Positions 10,401 to 50,173 are shown, counted from the first letter of the stretch. The stretch: DNA of 64,000 nt from Hormiphora californensis (GCA_020137815.1 CM035358.1:3878801-3942800), one strand, 5' to 3'. A program made the numbers and translations. Notes: generated by a model from the letters alone, not told the origin.

Positions 10401-13400
10401 TAGCTGGGTTCCATTTATGTTCATGTGCATGTATTATTTATACTTTTTTCACGCACCCACATCCTTCATTATTTTTTTGTATTTTTTTGTATTTTTTTGT
10501 ATTGTTTGTATGGAAAAAAACAGGAATTTTGGATACTTTTATGTATGGTCCGTACAAAAAAATACAAAAAAATACAAAAAAATAGGTTGGAACCCCCCCA
10601 ATTTGAACTAAAGGTGGAGTTTATAGCAAGAAAGGGCTATTTTACGGCAAATTCCCTGGTTGCTATGGTAACCAAATCCGTTGTCATGGTAAATCAATCG
10701 AACTCTTTCAAATTCTACCGCCAGTCACTGGATGAAATTTATCCATTTCATTGTGCACAATGCACAGGCTTTGGTTACGAAGTTACCCCTTGCCAGTGCG
10801 CGCAAAGGTCGCCCGGCGACAGAGTGTGAGGTGTCTTCGATACCAAGCACAGGCTTGTGTAACAAAAAGGGGCATTTTTATAGCTTATTGTTCATCATAA
10901 CCTGAAATAAATAATTTTCATTACTTTCACAAAGGCTCAAAGTTTGAATATCAAATTTGCCAAAACTGTGTAGGCGCAAATTGGTGCAGGGGCAAAAGTT
11001 TTAATTGATTATTATTAATTAATTAATTAGAAAATCAAAAATCCGGCTCCGTTATGACTCGTTAGAACATACATACAAAGTTTCATTTCGAAATTTCAAA
11101 CGGTGTGGCCACAGTTTGAATATCAAAGTTGCAAAAATTGTGCAGGGGCAAAAGTTTTAATTACTTATAATTAATTAATTAATTAAAAAATCAGAAATCC
11201 GGCTCTTTTATGACTCGTAGTTATACCACTAGAACATGCATGCAAAGTCTCATTTCGAAATATCAAACGGTGTGGCCACAGTTCGAATATCAAATTTACC
11301 GAAAATGTGCAGGGGCAACATTTGCCGCAAATGTACAGGGGCAAAATGTGCAGGGGCAAAATTTTAATTGCTTATAATTAATTGGATAATTAATTTTGAC
11401 TATTCCCACTTTTTGTCGATCTTTCTATATGCATGAACTACATTACTACAAAATGTTAGGTCGTTATTTATAGCAGAACAGAAAATATACCATTTTTAGT
11501 TGCCTTGTTCAGGAAATGTGCAGGGGGTCGAAATCAGCGGTGCAGGGGAAAGATGGTGCAGGGGCAAAATTTTAATTACTTATAATTAATTAGTTAAATT
11601 AAAAATAAGAAATCCAGCCTTTTTATGACTCGTAGTTATACTACTAGAACATGCATACAAAGTTTCATTTCGAAAAAACAAACGGTTTGGCCACAGTTTG
11701 AATATCAAAATTGCAAAAAATGTGCAGGGGTATTTGCCCCTGTACATTTTCAAAAAAAGTGCAGGGGGCCCTAAAAAAGTCCATTTTTGCATGCCTATAA
11801 CTAATTAATTAATTAATTTTCAATACTCCCACTTTTCGAATATCATTTTTTATGATTGAAGAACATTCCTACAAAGTTTCAAGTCAATATTTCAAGCAGA
11901 ACGGAAGATAAACCGTGTGCAGGGGCACGCGTGCAGGGGCAAAAAATCAAAATGTACAGGGGCAATGTGCAGGGGCAAATTTTGGAAGCTTATAATTAAT
12001 TAATTAATTAAAAAATCAAAAATCCGGCCACGTTATGACACGTAGTTATACTACTAGAACATGCCTACAAAATTTCAGGTCGATATCTCAAACGATGTGG
12101 CCGCAATCGCTGCCTGAAATTTGCCCCCCCCCCCCCCCCCCCCCGAAAATCTTCTATTCTTTTGCTATATAGGGCCGTCACTTTTTGGATTGGATTTGGT
12201 GCAGGGGCAAAAATTTTTTTCTCGTTTTTTCTGTTTTCTTCGGGTCTGAAAAATGTATTTTGTGTTAGCCTAGGCCAGCTCCGCCATTGCGTTACCCTTA
12301 CTCTTTGCTGCAGGAGGCTGTCATGATCAGAGAGTCAAGACTTGAAAATTCGATTTCACATCGCTTACTCTCCTTTTTAACCATCCACACGAAACTGCCA
12401 GTATTTTGGAACATGTTTCTTACCGAGAAAATTTTCGGGAAATTTTCTCGAATCGTATTTTCTAAGCGAGAAATTTCTCCAAATCGCAATTTCTTACCGA
12501 GAAAATGTTCTCAAATCGTATTTTCTAAGCGAGAAATTTCCCCGAATCGCAATTTCTTACCGTTTATGTATAGCTGGGTTCCATTTATGTTCATGTGCAT
12601 GTATTATTTATACTTTTTTCACGCACCCACATCCTTCATTATTTTTTTGTATTTTTTTGTATTTTTTTGTATTGTTTGTATGGAAAAAAACAGGAATTTT
12701 GGATACTTTTATGTATGGTCCGTACAAAAAAATACAAAAAAATACAAAAAAATAGGTTGGAACCCCCCCAATTTGAACTAAAGGTGGAGTTTATAGCAAG
12801 AAAGGGCTATTTTACGGCAAATTCCCTGGTTGCTATGGTAACCAAATCCGTTGTCATGGTAAATCAATCGAACTCTTTCAAATTCTACCGCCAGTCACTG
12901 GATGAAATTTATCCATTTCATTGTGCACAATGCACAGGCTTTGGTTACGAAGTTACCCCTTGCCAGTGCGCGCAAAGGTCGCCCGGCGACAGAGTGTGAG
13001 GTGTCTTCGATACCAAGCACAGGCTTGTGTAACAAAAAGGGGCATTTTTATAGCTTATTGTTCATCATAACCTGAAATAAATAATTTTCATTACTTTCAC
13101 AAAGGCTCAAAGTTTGAATATCAAATTTGCCAAAACTGTGTAGGCGCAAATTGGTGCAGGGGCAAAAGTTTTAATTGATTATTATTAATTAATTAATTAG
13201 AAAATCAAAAATCCGGCTCCGTTATGACTCGTTAGAACATACATACAAAGTTTCATTTCGAAATTTCAAACGGTGTGGCCACAGTTTGAATATCAAAGTT
13301 GCAAAAATTGTGCAGGGGCAAAAGTTTTAATTACTTATAATTAATTAATTAATTAAAAAATCAGAAATCCGGCTCTTTTATGACTCGTAGTTATACCACT

Positions 13401-15343
13401 AGAACATGCATGCAAAGTCTCATTTCGAAATATCAAACGGTGTGGCCACAGTTCGAATATCAAATTTACCGAAAATGTGCAGGGGCAACATTTGCCGCAA
13501 ATGTACAGGGGCAAAATGTGCAGGGGCAAAATTTTAATTGCTTATAATTAATTGGATAATTAATTTTGACTATTCCCACTTTTTGTCGATCTTTCTATAT
13601 GCATGAACTACATTACTGCAAAATGTTAGGTCGTTATTTATAGCAGAACAGAAAATATACCATTTTTAGTTGCCTTGTTCAGGAAATGTGCAGGGGGTCG
13701 AAATCAGCGGTGCAGGGGAAAGATGGTGCAGGGGCAAAATTTTAATTACTTATAATTAATTAGTTAAATTAAAAATAAGAAATCCAGCCTTTTTATGACT
13801 CGTAGTTATACTACTAGAACATGCATACAAAGTTTCATTTCGAAAAAACAAACGGTTTGGCCACAGTTTGAATATCAAAATTGCAAAAAATGTGCAGGGG
13901 TATTTGCCCCTGTACATTTTCAAAAAAAGTGCAGGGGGCCCTAAAAAAGTCCATTTTTGCATGCCTATAACTAATTAATTAATTAATTTTCAATACTCCC
14001 ACTTTTCGAATATCATTTTTTATGATTGAAGAACATTCCTACAAAGTTTCAAGTCAATATTTCAAGCAGAACGGAAGATAAACCGTGTGCAGGGGCACGC
14101 GTGCAGGGGCAAAAAATCAAAATGTACAGGGGCAATGTGCAGGGGCAAATTTTGATAGCTTATAATTAATTAATTAATTAAAAAATCAAAAATCCGGCCA
14201 CGTTATGACACGTAGTTATACTACTAGAACATGCCTACAAAATTTCAGGTCGATATCTCAAACGATGTGGCCGCAATCGCTGCCTGAAATTTGCCCCCCC
14301 CCCCCCCCCCCCCGAAAATCTTCTATTCTTTTGCTATATAGGGCCGTCACTTTTTGGATTGGATTTGGTGCAGGGGCAAAAATTTTTTTCTCGTTTTTTC
14401 TGTTTTCTTCGGGTCTGAAAAATGTATTTTGTGTTAGCCTAGGCCAGCTCCGCCATTGCGTTACCCTTACTCTTTGCTGCAGGAGGCTGTCATGATCAGA
14501 GAGTCAAGACTTGAAAATTCGATTTCACATCGCTTACTCTCCTTTTTAACCATCCACACGAAACTGCCAGTATTTTGGAACATGTTTTTGACTTCTGGTC
14601 CTTTTCCAGAGTCCAATGATTGATATGGATTGCTGTTTTTTGTCCTACTGAGGCTGCATGAGCAAACGTTCCCCGTGTAACTAGCACATGGTACCACCAC
14701 TTTCCCATTTTCCATTGACATAGAACTCGATATGATGACTTTGTTACTGTTCCCAGCACTTTTCCTGCATTTTATTATCACTTCAATGTTGAATAATGAT
14801 TCACTTATTTGATTGCACCCGTCTGAAGACTGACAAAGATCCAGATGGCATGTGTGATCCTCATATCGTATCCCTCTAATCGCCTCATCAATAAATTTTA
14901 CACCTGAAAACATAGGCAAATAAGTGATAGTATTCGTAAGTTATGGTCTTGTTCTACTAAGTGTTGCTTTCGTTGTCCATAGAAAAGGATCGACGCTAGG
15001 GCAATAATTATGTTGTTGGTTCAAAGTTCAAACCTGCACTAACGGTTGCTTTGCAGTCTATGACACGGTATTGTGCATCACTGCAAGTTAAGCTGATTTC
15101 ATTCGGCGCACTGACCACTCCATTGTCTACTTCAACCCTAAAAGTTTCAGTCTCCGTCTTATCGATATCTGATGGGAATATGGTTGTCATTCGTGAAGTG
15201 ATTGGAAATGGGTTATATAATTTAGGATTCATCTTATTAGAGATTGGTTTAATTTAGGATTCAACTTGTTGATCACCTGATGCATGGGCTGTCAGCAAAG
15301 CAACTGCTGTTATTATCAAATATCCAATTACATTTAAAGCCAT
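7473..15343 (-). CDS. Secreted cysteine-containing protein of unknown family
   Basis: Exons read on the minus strand: 15343-15277, 15232-15034, 14903-14471, 9490-9356, 9265-9221, 9099-8936, 8864-8768, 8696-8579, 8495-7595 (or through to a stop at 7473). Exon 1 is a signal peptide, MALNVIGYLIITAVALLTA. Exon 3 has many paired Cys (CHLDLCQSSDGC, NVCSCSLS). Exon 4 is acidic (DGNEDEEEEE). The last exon holds a C-terminal small cysteine motif, GFCARCEKGHF...ECTKCPDEDPNC, resembling EGF/GCC2-GCC3-type modules. I do not recognise the core. Oddities: the phase does not close between exons 1 and 2 or 3 and 4 (an exon may be missing in the repeat-filled intron), and the frame changes by one base near 7842-7853. 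The gene converges on the astacin-TSR gene. Translation of the middle exons is well supported by consistent splice signals and phases. Confidence 0.6.
9709..10607. mobile_element. Inverted-terminal element built of TACAAAAAAA runs and 63-bp repeats
   Basis: The left end (TCAAATTTGAAGGGGGGGTT) and right end (AGGTTGGAACCCCCCCAATT) are inverted copies. Inside the left end lie tandem TACAAAAAAA units (about 9780-9840); inside the right end their inverse (about 10466-10505) and again the forward form. The middle is filled by the 63-bp repeats. It lies in an intron of the minus-strand secreted-protein gene. No transposase is visible. A second, partial copy of the right half lies at about 12417-12777. 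Confidence 0.7.
9966..10395. repeat. 63-bp tandem repeat, six to seven units
   Basis: The unit starts CGAGAAATTTCCCCGAATCG, continues CAATTTCTTACCGAGAAAAT and ends with TTTTCTAAG. Units start at about 10034, 10097, 10160 and so on. Each unit contains inverted sub-motifs (CGAGAAA and TTTCTCG), so both strands give long spurious open frames. There are no unique spacers between units. Confidence 0.9.
10247..12416. repeat. Tandem duplication, copy A (2170 bp)
   Basis: This block is repeated almost base for base at 12417-14585 (offset 2170, then 2169 after a shorter poly-C run). The few differences I saw are an AATTTTC/AATGTTC change, ACTACAAAA/ACTGCAAAA, GGAAGC/GATAGC and the poly-C length. Copy A ends with a duplicated fragment (about 12302-12416) of the minus-strand coding exon whose real copy is at 14471-14585. 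Confidence 0.93.
10980..12220. repeat. Degenerate repeats marked by GTGCAGGGGCAAAA
   Basis: About ten occurrences of GTGCAGGGGCAAAA or close variants, each usually followed by TTTTAATT(A/G)CTTATAATTAATT, an AATCCGGCT motif, ATGACTCGTAGTTATAC and ACTAGAACATGCATACAAAG. Period is irregular at about 160-210 bp. The same array is present in copy B at about 13150-14380. No protein or known family is recognised. Confidence 0.7.
12417..14585. repeat. Tandem duplication, copy B
   Basis: Second copy of the block described at 10247. It ends inside exon 14903-14471 of the minus-strand gene, so the duplication breakpoint lies within that exon and only this copy is continuous with the rest of the exon. 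Confidence 0.93.
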
Positions 15344-15386
15344 GGGTATGAACAACACTGAAAATAATAATATATTAACTTCAGAT

Positions 15387-43246
<27,860 letters not shown>

Positions 43247-44736
43247 AATGAACACTAGGGGTTGCTAAGTTCAATGAACACTGTGACAGCTTATGTGAGC
43301 GGTTTTTTACTTTAAATAATTATTTGTAGGGCTATTATTACCAGTTTTTGAGGTTGTTTAGAGAGGTTTGGTTTGTAACTTTGCTATTACTAATCTCTTT
43401 ATATACCTCTATATATATATATATATATATCTCTTGTTTATACAAAATCCAAGAACCGCCTTTACAAATCGCTTAATGGATATAATGGCGGTAAAAGAAT
43501 AACACAGCTAACTCTCGACGGTAATTTTTTTCTAAATGCCAACTGATTTACTGGGCATCTCATAGTCATTAGAAGCCTATAATCGAGAGTTGGCTGTAGC
43601 TAGGTACTCTAAACAAGGGGTGTCATTGTGGGCAAAACAGTAACCTCATTAGACCTGTCATCCTATTCAGTCATTCATTCATTTTATCCATGGCGTTCAT
43701 TCATTGCGTTCAATTTCTTCCAATGTGATGGAGTTTTGATTCGGCTCAACCATGTGCCTTCGATATATTCTCCACTAATATACCACAGTCTGCATCAACT
43801 TGAGTAACCATGGTTATCTCGTGCTCCTTCATAAAAACACCCAATGGATCAGTATCCTCCTTTATCAAACCACAAGGTGTAGTTATGTGTGACGTCACTT
43901 GTTGACGTGGTACACACGGGTTGACAATAACATGCGGTGTGGTCGGGATGCTGCAGGAGGAAAGTTCCCCAGCACGATCTCTGTTGTTTCTCCGTTGATC
44001 TGCCTTGCTGGCCTGCCTCTGGACGGGATTATCGAAGGAGGGAGATATACTTGCATCCCATCTTGTGTTGGGTTTACACGTCAGGGTTGCCAGTACTCGC
44101 TGTCTGATAAATCTGTTGAACCTCCTGAGGGATGGGATGGAGAGATCTCAGGGAGGGAGAGATAGGGAGTAAGAAGAAGGGGAGACTGAGAGAAAAGGAG
44201 GGAGAACGAGAGAAAGGGGAGACTGGGAGAGAAGGAGGGAGAAAGAGAGAAAGAGAGGGGGAGGGAGAGAGAGACATGGAGGAAGACTGGCATTGATAGA
44301 AACGAACCAGATTGTGAAATAACAGCTGTGTACCAGGAATTAGTAGGTACCGACTAAATCCTGACAAACACAGCTGCTATCGGTCCAGTTACAAAGTTTG
44401 AAACTGATATCAGTTTCAAAAACCTGATGTAAGTTTCAATTTAGCAACTGGCTAAACTAAATTGAAACTGATATCAGTATCTGAAACTGATATCAGTTTC
44501 AAACTTTGTAACTGGTCCCTATACCACCATCTATAGGTGACAGTAGTTTAGTTAAAACACTATCTCTCTCCCATCAATCTCATCACTAATCCCCTAAACT
44601 GTAACTTGTAATATTCGAACTCCATCTGTTTACAGAAGTATCTCCTCACTCTCTACATTTCAACTGTCTCATTCATTCTAATATCGACAGTAGAACTACT
44701 ACTTCCCAATAAACTACAAGCGAAAGTTAATCAACA
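43247..44736. other. Intergenic region
   Basis: Between the giant gene and the GPCR. It holds an (AT)n run at about 43412, an imperfect inverted repeat around 43505-43600 (CACAGCTAACTCTCGA against TCGAGAGTTGGCTGTAG), and a purine-rich GA stretch at 44130-44280. An open frame at 43899-44165 contains GGRYTCIPSCVGFTRQGC and could be a stray cysteine-rich exon, but I see no convincing splice context for it. Confidence 0.55.
44382..44518. repeat. 137-bp palindromic MITE-like element
   Basis: Ends GGTCCAGTTACAAAGTTTG and the complement of GGACCAGTTACAAAGTTTG, with inner copies of GAAACTGATATCAGTTTC. Flanks share CTAT. No coding sequence. Confidence 0.85.
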
Positions 44737-46635
44737 TCACTGATCATACCTATTAGTCAGAGTATAGAGGAAGGGGTTAGCGACTGTGTTGATAAAGATG
44801 AAGTTGTAGGAAAACATCTCCAAGACCACACCAGGTTGTCGACCAGTTGTATACTTGATCAGGTAGTAAACAAGAAAGGGTCCCCATGATATCATGTAGG
44901 TTCCTGGGATAAAGTTGGTCATACTTGGGGCATTTTGCGAAATATTTCGGCCTTCGGGGGAAGTTCATCCTCCCGGCAAATCGGGGTTACGGTAAATCGG
45001 GGTCCGGCTATTTTCATTTACGTACCTCCTACCAGAATGACCATGAGGGCAGGTTTAAAGGAGTACCGGCTCCCTGATCCTTTCTTCTGTAGGGTAGTGC
45101 TCTTTTGGGCAACCATGCACATCCAAACATTGGAGACAAACATGAGGACAACAGGCAGAGTAACAAACCCAATCAGAACTAGGTAGCATGTGCCCTTGGC
45201 AGAAGGGAGCAGGAATATCTTGGACATACATCGACCTAAACGGGAAACTTGATGTTATCAGGTCTCACAAATTGTAATTGTAAAGTGCCATTCTCAACAA
45301 ATGTACCATGCTCTTTGAATGGGTTTTCATTTCCCTCATTCAAGGGTGTGTTCTTACCTCTGTATGGGTCAAAGTATGCCATGGTGAAGGATCCGGAGTG
45401 GATAACATGAGATACCACGATAACCAGCATGGCAACAATCCAACACCCGGTAATGACCCATCGGGCCCTCTTTAGCGAGGCACATCTCATGTTGAAGGGG
45501 CGTAAAATCTGTTAGGGGGATGGGTAAAATGGAATGGAGAGTTTGAGTTTGGGGTAGGGAAGACGCATCTTTTAGCATTCCTGTTCTAGTTCTGTGGAGG
45601 AAGGGGGGGAGAAGGTTTCTATGGAATGGGGAGCAGGTGTGGCGGTAGATCAGTGATGGCCTATTTTACGTCACTTGGCGTGCTAAACAGCTATAAACTG
45701 TCACATGGGAGGGGGAGGAGGGGGACAAGGGCCCTTTCTCGGGGCAGGTGTGGTCTGTCTAACAACCCATTACACGATCAAAGAGGAATAGCTGACACTA
45801 TGGAATTGGAAGGAAGGGTCACATCTAGCTGGCATTGCACCAACCGTGATGAGACGAAAGGCGGTCATGTTGACAATAAGAAGGGAGTTAACGATGGCTG
45901 GAACCATGCCAAATATCCCCTCTATGTAACATATCTCGTATCCCAAGAACCAACCTCCTGTTATTGCTGTCAGTGCCTGCATAATTGAGGGTGGGTCAAA
46001 ACTCAAAAATGTCTGACAGGGTAAACAGTTTTTAAATAGTTTTTTGTCATTGATAATTAGTTACCTGCAATAAGAATTAGTTACCTGCGGTAAAATGACA
46101 ATTAAAGAGTAGATCGTGTCCGCTACAGCCAGATTTCTCACGAATGCCACACAGATCTTATCTAAGTGTAGGGCATTGTAGAGTATGGAAGAAACAAGAA
46201 CCAGAATATTTCCTGAAGGAATAGCGGGGTTGGGTTTGAGATTTGTCGAATACTAACGTTCAACTATTTGTCCTGGGGAGGGGGTCCCACTATACATTTA
46301 TTGTATTCTGGGGGAAATGTACAATGTATTTCTGCGCGCGGTGGCGGAAAGAGTGCTTGTCAATGTACTTTAATCATATGACAAGTTGCGCGCTCTACTG
46401 ATTAAATATTCGTGTAATTGGAATTATTGGGACAGCTGCAGCAAAATAAGGGATGAGAAAGCTAGAAATCACTCAAGGTGAAGAATTCAGAATTGTCAAT
46501 TGTACCTGACAGACCAAGGGTAGCCATGAAAACACTGTAAATGGAAATAATAACCCTCCAACTTTCATCTATTTTGAAAGCTGTATTATTGCTGAATGTA
46601 TCGTTCAAATAGGTAGAACCCGGGGCAGGGGACAT
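44737..46635 (-). CDS. Class A (rhodopsin-like) G-protein-coupled receptor
   Basis: Exons on the minus strand: 46635-46506, 46212-46085, 46012-45845, 45508-45358, 45235-45026, 44903-44737 (TGA 44739-44737; a splice donor at 44750/44749 could extend the tail). Phases close throughout. The N-terminus has glycosylation sites NDT and NNT. TM1 carries GN in GLSGNILVLVSSILY. TM2 has NLAVADTIYSLIVILP. TM3 starts after a Cys (YEICYIEG) and ends NMTAFRLITILRPF, so the usual D/E-R-Y is FRL. TM4 is WVITGCWIVAMLVIV. TM5 has the Pro in VTLPVVLMFVSNVW. TM6 ends SWGPF and TM7 is NTVANPFLYTLTN (NPxxY kept). Length is about 310 residues with almost no C-tail. Ligand cannot be told; no tight family match recognised. 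Confidence 0.85.
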
Positions 46636-46700
46636 GATTCTGAAAATCGGGATTTAGTTTGATTTTAATAAAAGGACAGTTATTAACAAAACAGAGGTAT

Positions 46701-47907
46701 TACAGGGTGTCCCACTGTCTTTGCGTGACCTGCGATTACTGGTTATGACCGGGTTCCGTCAAATTAATCAAAACTCATCGAAAAATTGGTCAAAATGGTT
46801 CTAACAAAAACCAGTGTTCTAGAGAATTGTCTGGCGAACATTTTGGTTGCAAGATTGACATTCCAAGTCATACCAATCGTCAGATACATCGTCGTAAAGT
46901 CAAAATTACGTGTTCAAGAAATCCGACCGGGGTTCACGTTTTGAAAAATTCACAAATGCAAAGTTGCTCGGATCACATTGCATCCCTCATAAGAGTTGTG
47001 CGAAATTGTCTGGCGGTCATTTTGGTGCCCGGGTTTTTGTCCTAGCTCAATGTTTAGAGTGTCTTATGACTGTCTAAAGACGAAATTCAACCAGCATTTT
47101 TGAGGGGATCACGTGTCATCAACAAATGGGTGAAATGATTTGAAATTTACAAGAGCTTCATTGGAATCGTCTAAGGTTCATTTTGATACCATGGTTTTTT
47201 CCGTAGCTCTACGTTTAAGTTGCGTTATGACTGAAGGAACATGAAGATTTTTCTATGCTGAGTCTTAGTTGGTATCGGCTCACAACCCCTAATTAGGTGG
47301 CTCGGTGTCGTGTGTAATCCCATGATAATCAGCACATATCGTCTCAATTTCATCTAGACACTTGACAGGGTTGTTATGACGATTTGGCAAGGCCCCTGTT
47401 AATGTGTAGGATACGGAAGTTGTCTATCTCAACCCTACCATGCACTAAGATGCTATTCAAGCAGCTATGAGCTTCATAACAGGGCAAAATGCAATGCGAT
47501 ACCTGAGACCACTTTTGGGAAAATTCCAGTTCTGACAGTCATAAGACACTCTAAACATTGAGCTAGGATAAAAACCCGGGTACCAAAATGACCGCCAGAC
47601 AATTTCCTACAACTCTTATGAGGAATGCAATGTGATCCGAGCAACTTTGCATTTGTGAATTTTTCAAAACGTGAACCCCGGTCGGATTTCATGAACACGT
47701 AATTTTGACTTTACGACGATATATCTGACGATTGGTAAGACTTGGAAAGTCAATCTTGCAACCAAAATGTTCGCCAGACAATTTTCTAGAACACTGGTTT
47801 TTGTTATAACCATTTTGACCAATTTTTCGATGAGTTTTGGTTAGTTTAATGGAGCCCGGTCATAACCCAAAATCGCAGGTCACGCAAAGACAGTGGGACA
47901 CCCTGTA
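46701..47907. mobile_element. 1203-bp mariner-type foldback element (TA duplication)
   Basis: Element 46703-47905 with ends CAGGGTGTCCCACTGTCTTT and its complement, flanked by TA on both sides. The outer arms of about 400 bp are near-complementary (GCGTGACCTGCGAT, TTCTAGAGAATTGTCTGGCG); the centre, about 47130-47470, is not palindromic. CAGGGTGTCCCA ends are typical of Tc1/mariner relatives. Small open frames inside are arm sequence. No transposase. Confidence 0.88.
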
Positions 47908-48268
47908 CTACACACAATAGCATATTGGGGGGCATATTGTTTACAAAAGCTCACAAGGAACAATCATCTGCTGCCACGAAATAAAACTTGAGAATAATAG
48001 CCAGAAATGATACGACAGCACTAAGATTTAACAAAGAAAGAGGGTGATAACGTAGACCAGCAATATGACAGCTGTGCCAGGCGTCAGAGAAGGGTTGCTA
48101 TGGGAACAAAGTAGCGTTAACCAGGCTACCAATTGGCCAATTTGAGAGTAAACCACCTGGTAGGTAGTACTTTCGTCATTCTTACTTTCTCTCTCTCTCA
48201 GCTGCTCTCGCGAGCAGCTCATCTATAGAAGATAAAGCTAACTCTCTCCTCTCACTCTCTCTCTCTTA

Positions 48269-48321
<53 letters not shown>

Positions 48322-48344
48322 ACTCTCTCTCTCCTCTCTCTATC

Positions 48345-48385
<41 letters not shown>

Positions 48386-48619
48386 TCCTCTCTCTTCTCA
48401 TCTTCTTCACCTGACTATCTGAGTCTATCTCACTACCTCTCTCGCTCTCTCACTATCTATCACTCCCTATCTCTCTCCCTCTCACAACTCTCTGTATTTC
48501 AATACATATTATTATTATCTCCCCCTCCAGGCTCCTTCGGCAATCTCACTTCCATTCGCTTCTCCTTGCCATATTCTACACCTTCTGGTTCAGAAAAGGG
48601 CCGTACACACTATCTCTCT

Positions 48620-48695
<76 letters not shown>

Positions 48696-48781
48696 CTTTT
48701 GGGCCATAGCGCCCTAGGTGTATCGTATACGGGGAAGAAATGGTACAATGCGGCCAGCTGGACAGAGCGAGAGAGAGAGAA

Positions 48782-48824
<43 letters not shown>

Positions 48825-49890
48825 GAGAGAATGAGAGAGAGAGAGAGAGACGAGAGAGAGGAGATTGAGATCGAGGAGTAGGAGAGGAGCAAGCGCTATT
48901 AGTAGGAGAGCGACTAGATAAAGAGCAAGTTATAATAAAATGCATTTGATATCAGACCCGCTACCATTTCCACCACAACATAATACCGGATTTTCTTACT
49001 CAACAAGGATTTTCGCTGACTTCAGAGCTCAGATTGGGGAAATGCCAAATGGGGAGAGCTAAACTCTAGTCAGTTGCCGGGCTTGGTAGAAATTTCGTGT
49101 CATAATATCTGTAAAATATCTGTCAGTTCAAGCGATGGGGAGTAAACTGTCAAGACTATCTTCATTCTTCCCATGGACCTAGGAGTACTAACGGCAACAC
49201 TAAACAGCTCAGTGACTGAGAAACTAGGATGAAGGATGCAAGAACCGGAGATGTTAGAATACAATTACTAATTCATGGTTATACTGTGTGCAGGAATGAA
49301 AATAGTGACTACTTATACTACTAGAACATCTGTCACCACCACCCCCCTCGTACCACAGTAATTATAATTTCTAGAATCCTAATGGTATACCCATGGTGCT
49401 TGATCCACAGAGCCTAATGACGCACTCTCCCTCTCTCCACTTAATGGCAGCTGCATGTGTCCACATGGCCCCCATTAATTTTATCTCCAACCAGATTTCT
49501 AGATAACATTGTTAGGGGTGGGGCAACTGTAAATGGCAGTGGTAATTTGCCTACTTTTGAAAGTACTGTAGACAAAAGTAGACAAAAGAAGATAAAAAAA
49601 AGTGCTGAATGTGATCAGATTGAAATCAGATAACGAAATGTTCAGCTTTTTTGTAAAGTACTTCGCTTCAGCCTAGGTTGGTACTTATTAAAAAAGAAGT
49701 TGGTAGGATGTGGCGTTCAATACCAATCTTGTTACCAATCTTGTTACTCAATCAAACCTAGTCATCAAATCAAACAGCTTTGTTGATCTCTTCATTCCGT
49801 CCTTTTTTTATTCATCTCAGTAGATTCTTTCTGTCAGCCTCTATATTAGACTGTCTCTCTCTATATTTCTCTGTCTCTCTATACATCTCT
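47908..49890. other. Intergenic, microsatellite-rich
   Basis: Contains a pyrimidine (CT) region at about 48190-48500, a pure (CT)n block at 48611-48690 and a facing (GA)n block at 48769-48870. These can pair around an 80-bp spacer. Otherwise no coding signal or recognised repeat. Confidence 0.7.
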
Positions 49891-49894
49891 GTTT

Positions 49895-50085
49895 CTCTAT
49901 ATATCTCTGTCTCTGTCTCTGTCTCTGTCTCTGTCTCTGTCTCTGTCTCTGTCTCTGTCTCTGTCTCTGTCTCTGTCTCTGTCTCTGTCTCTGTCTCTGT
50001 CTCTGTCTCTGTCTGTCTCTGTCTCTGTCTCTCTCTCGACTCTGTATCTCTCTCTCTGTATCTCTCTCTCTCTCTCTCTCTCTGC
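49895..50085. repeat. (CTCTGT)n then (CT)n microsatellite
   Basis: About 130 bp of the hexamer GTCTCT/CTCTGT followed by CT-rich sequence, ending about 90 bp before the ATG of the ORF1-like gene. Confidence 0.95.
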
Positions 50086-50173
50086 TTTTTTTTTCTTGCT
50101 TGTTCTTATCGCTTGTGCATTGAAAATCGTCCGTCTCTTATCTTTATAGTTGTAACGGTCACTTTTCACCGTT

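Noticed and set aside
46827-47698. Two short open frames with similar sequence on opposite strands
   Set aside because: They are the two arms of the foldback element at 46703-47905.
48590-48945. Arg/Glu and Ser/Leu repeat open frames
   Set aside because: CT/GA microsatellite translation; the same applies at 51296, 55918, 57899, 58853 and 61751.
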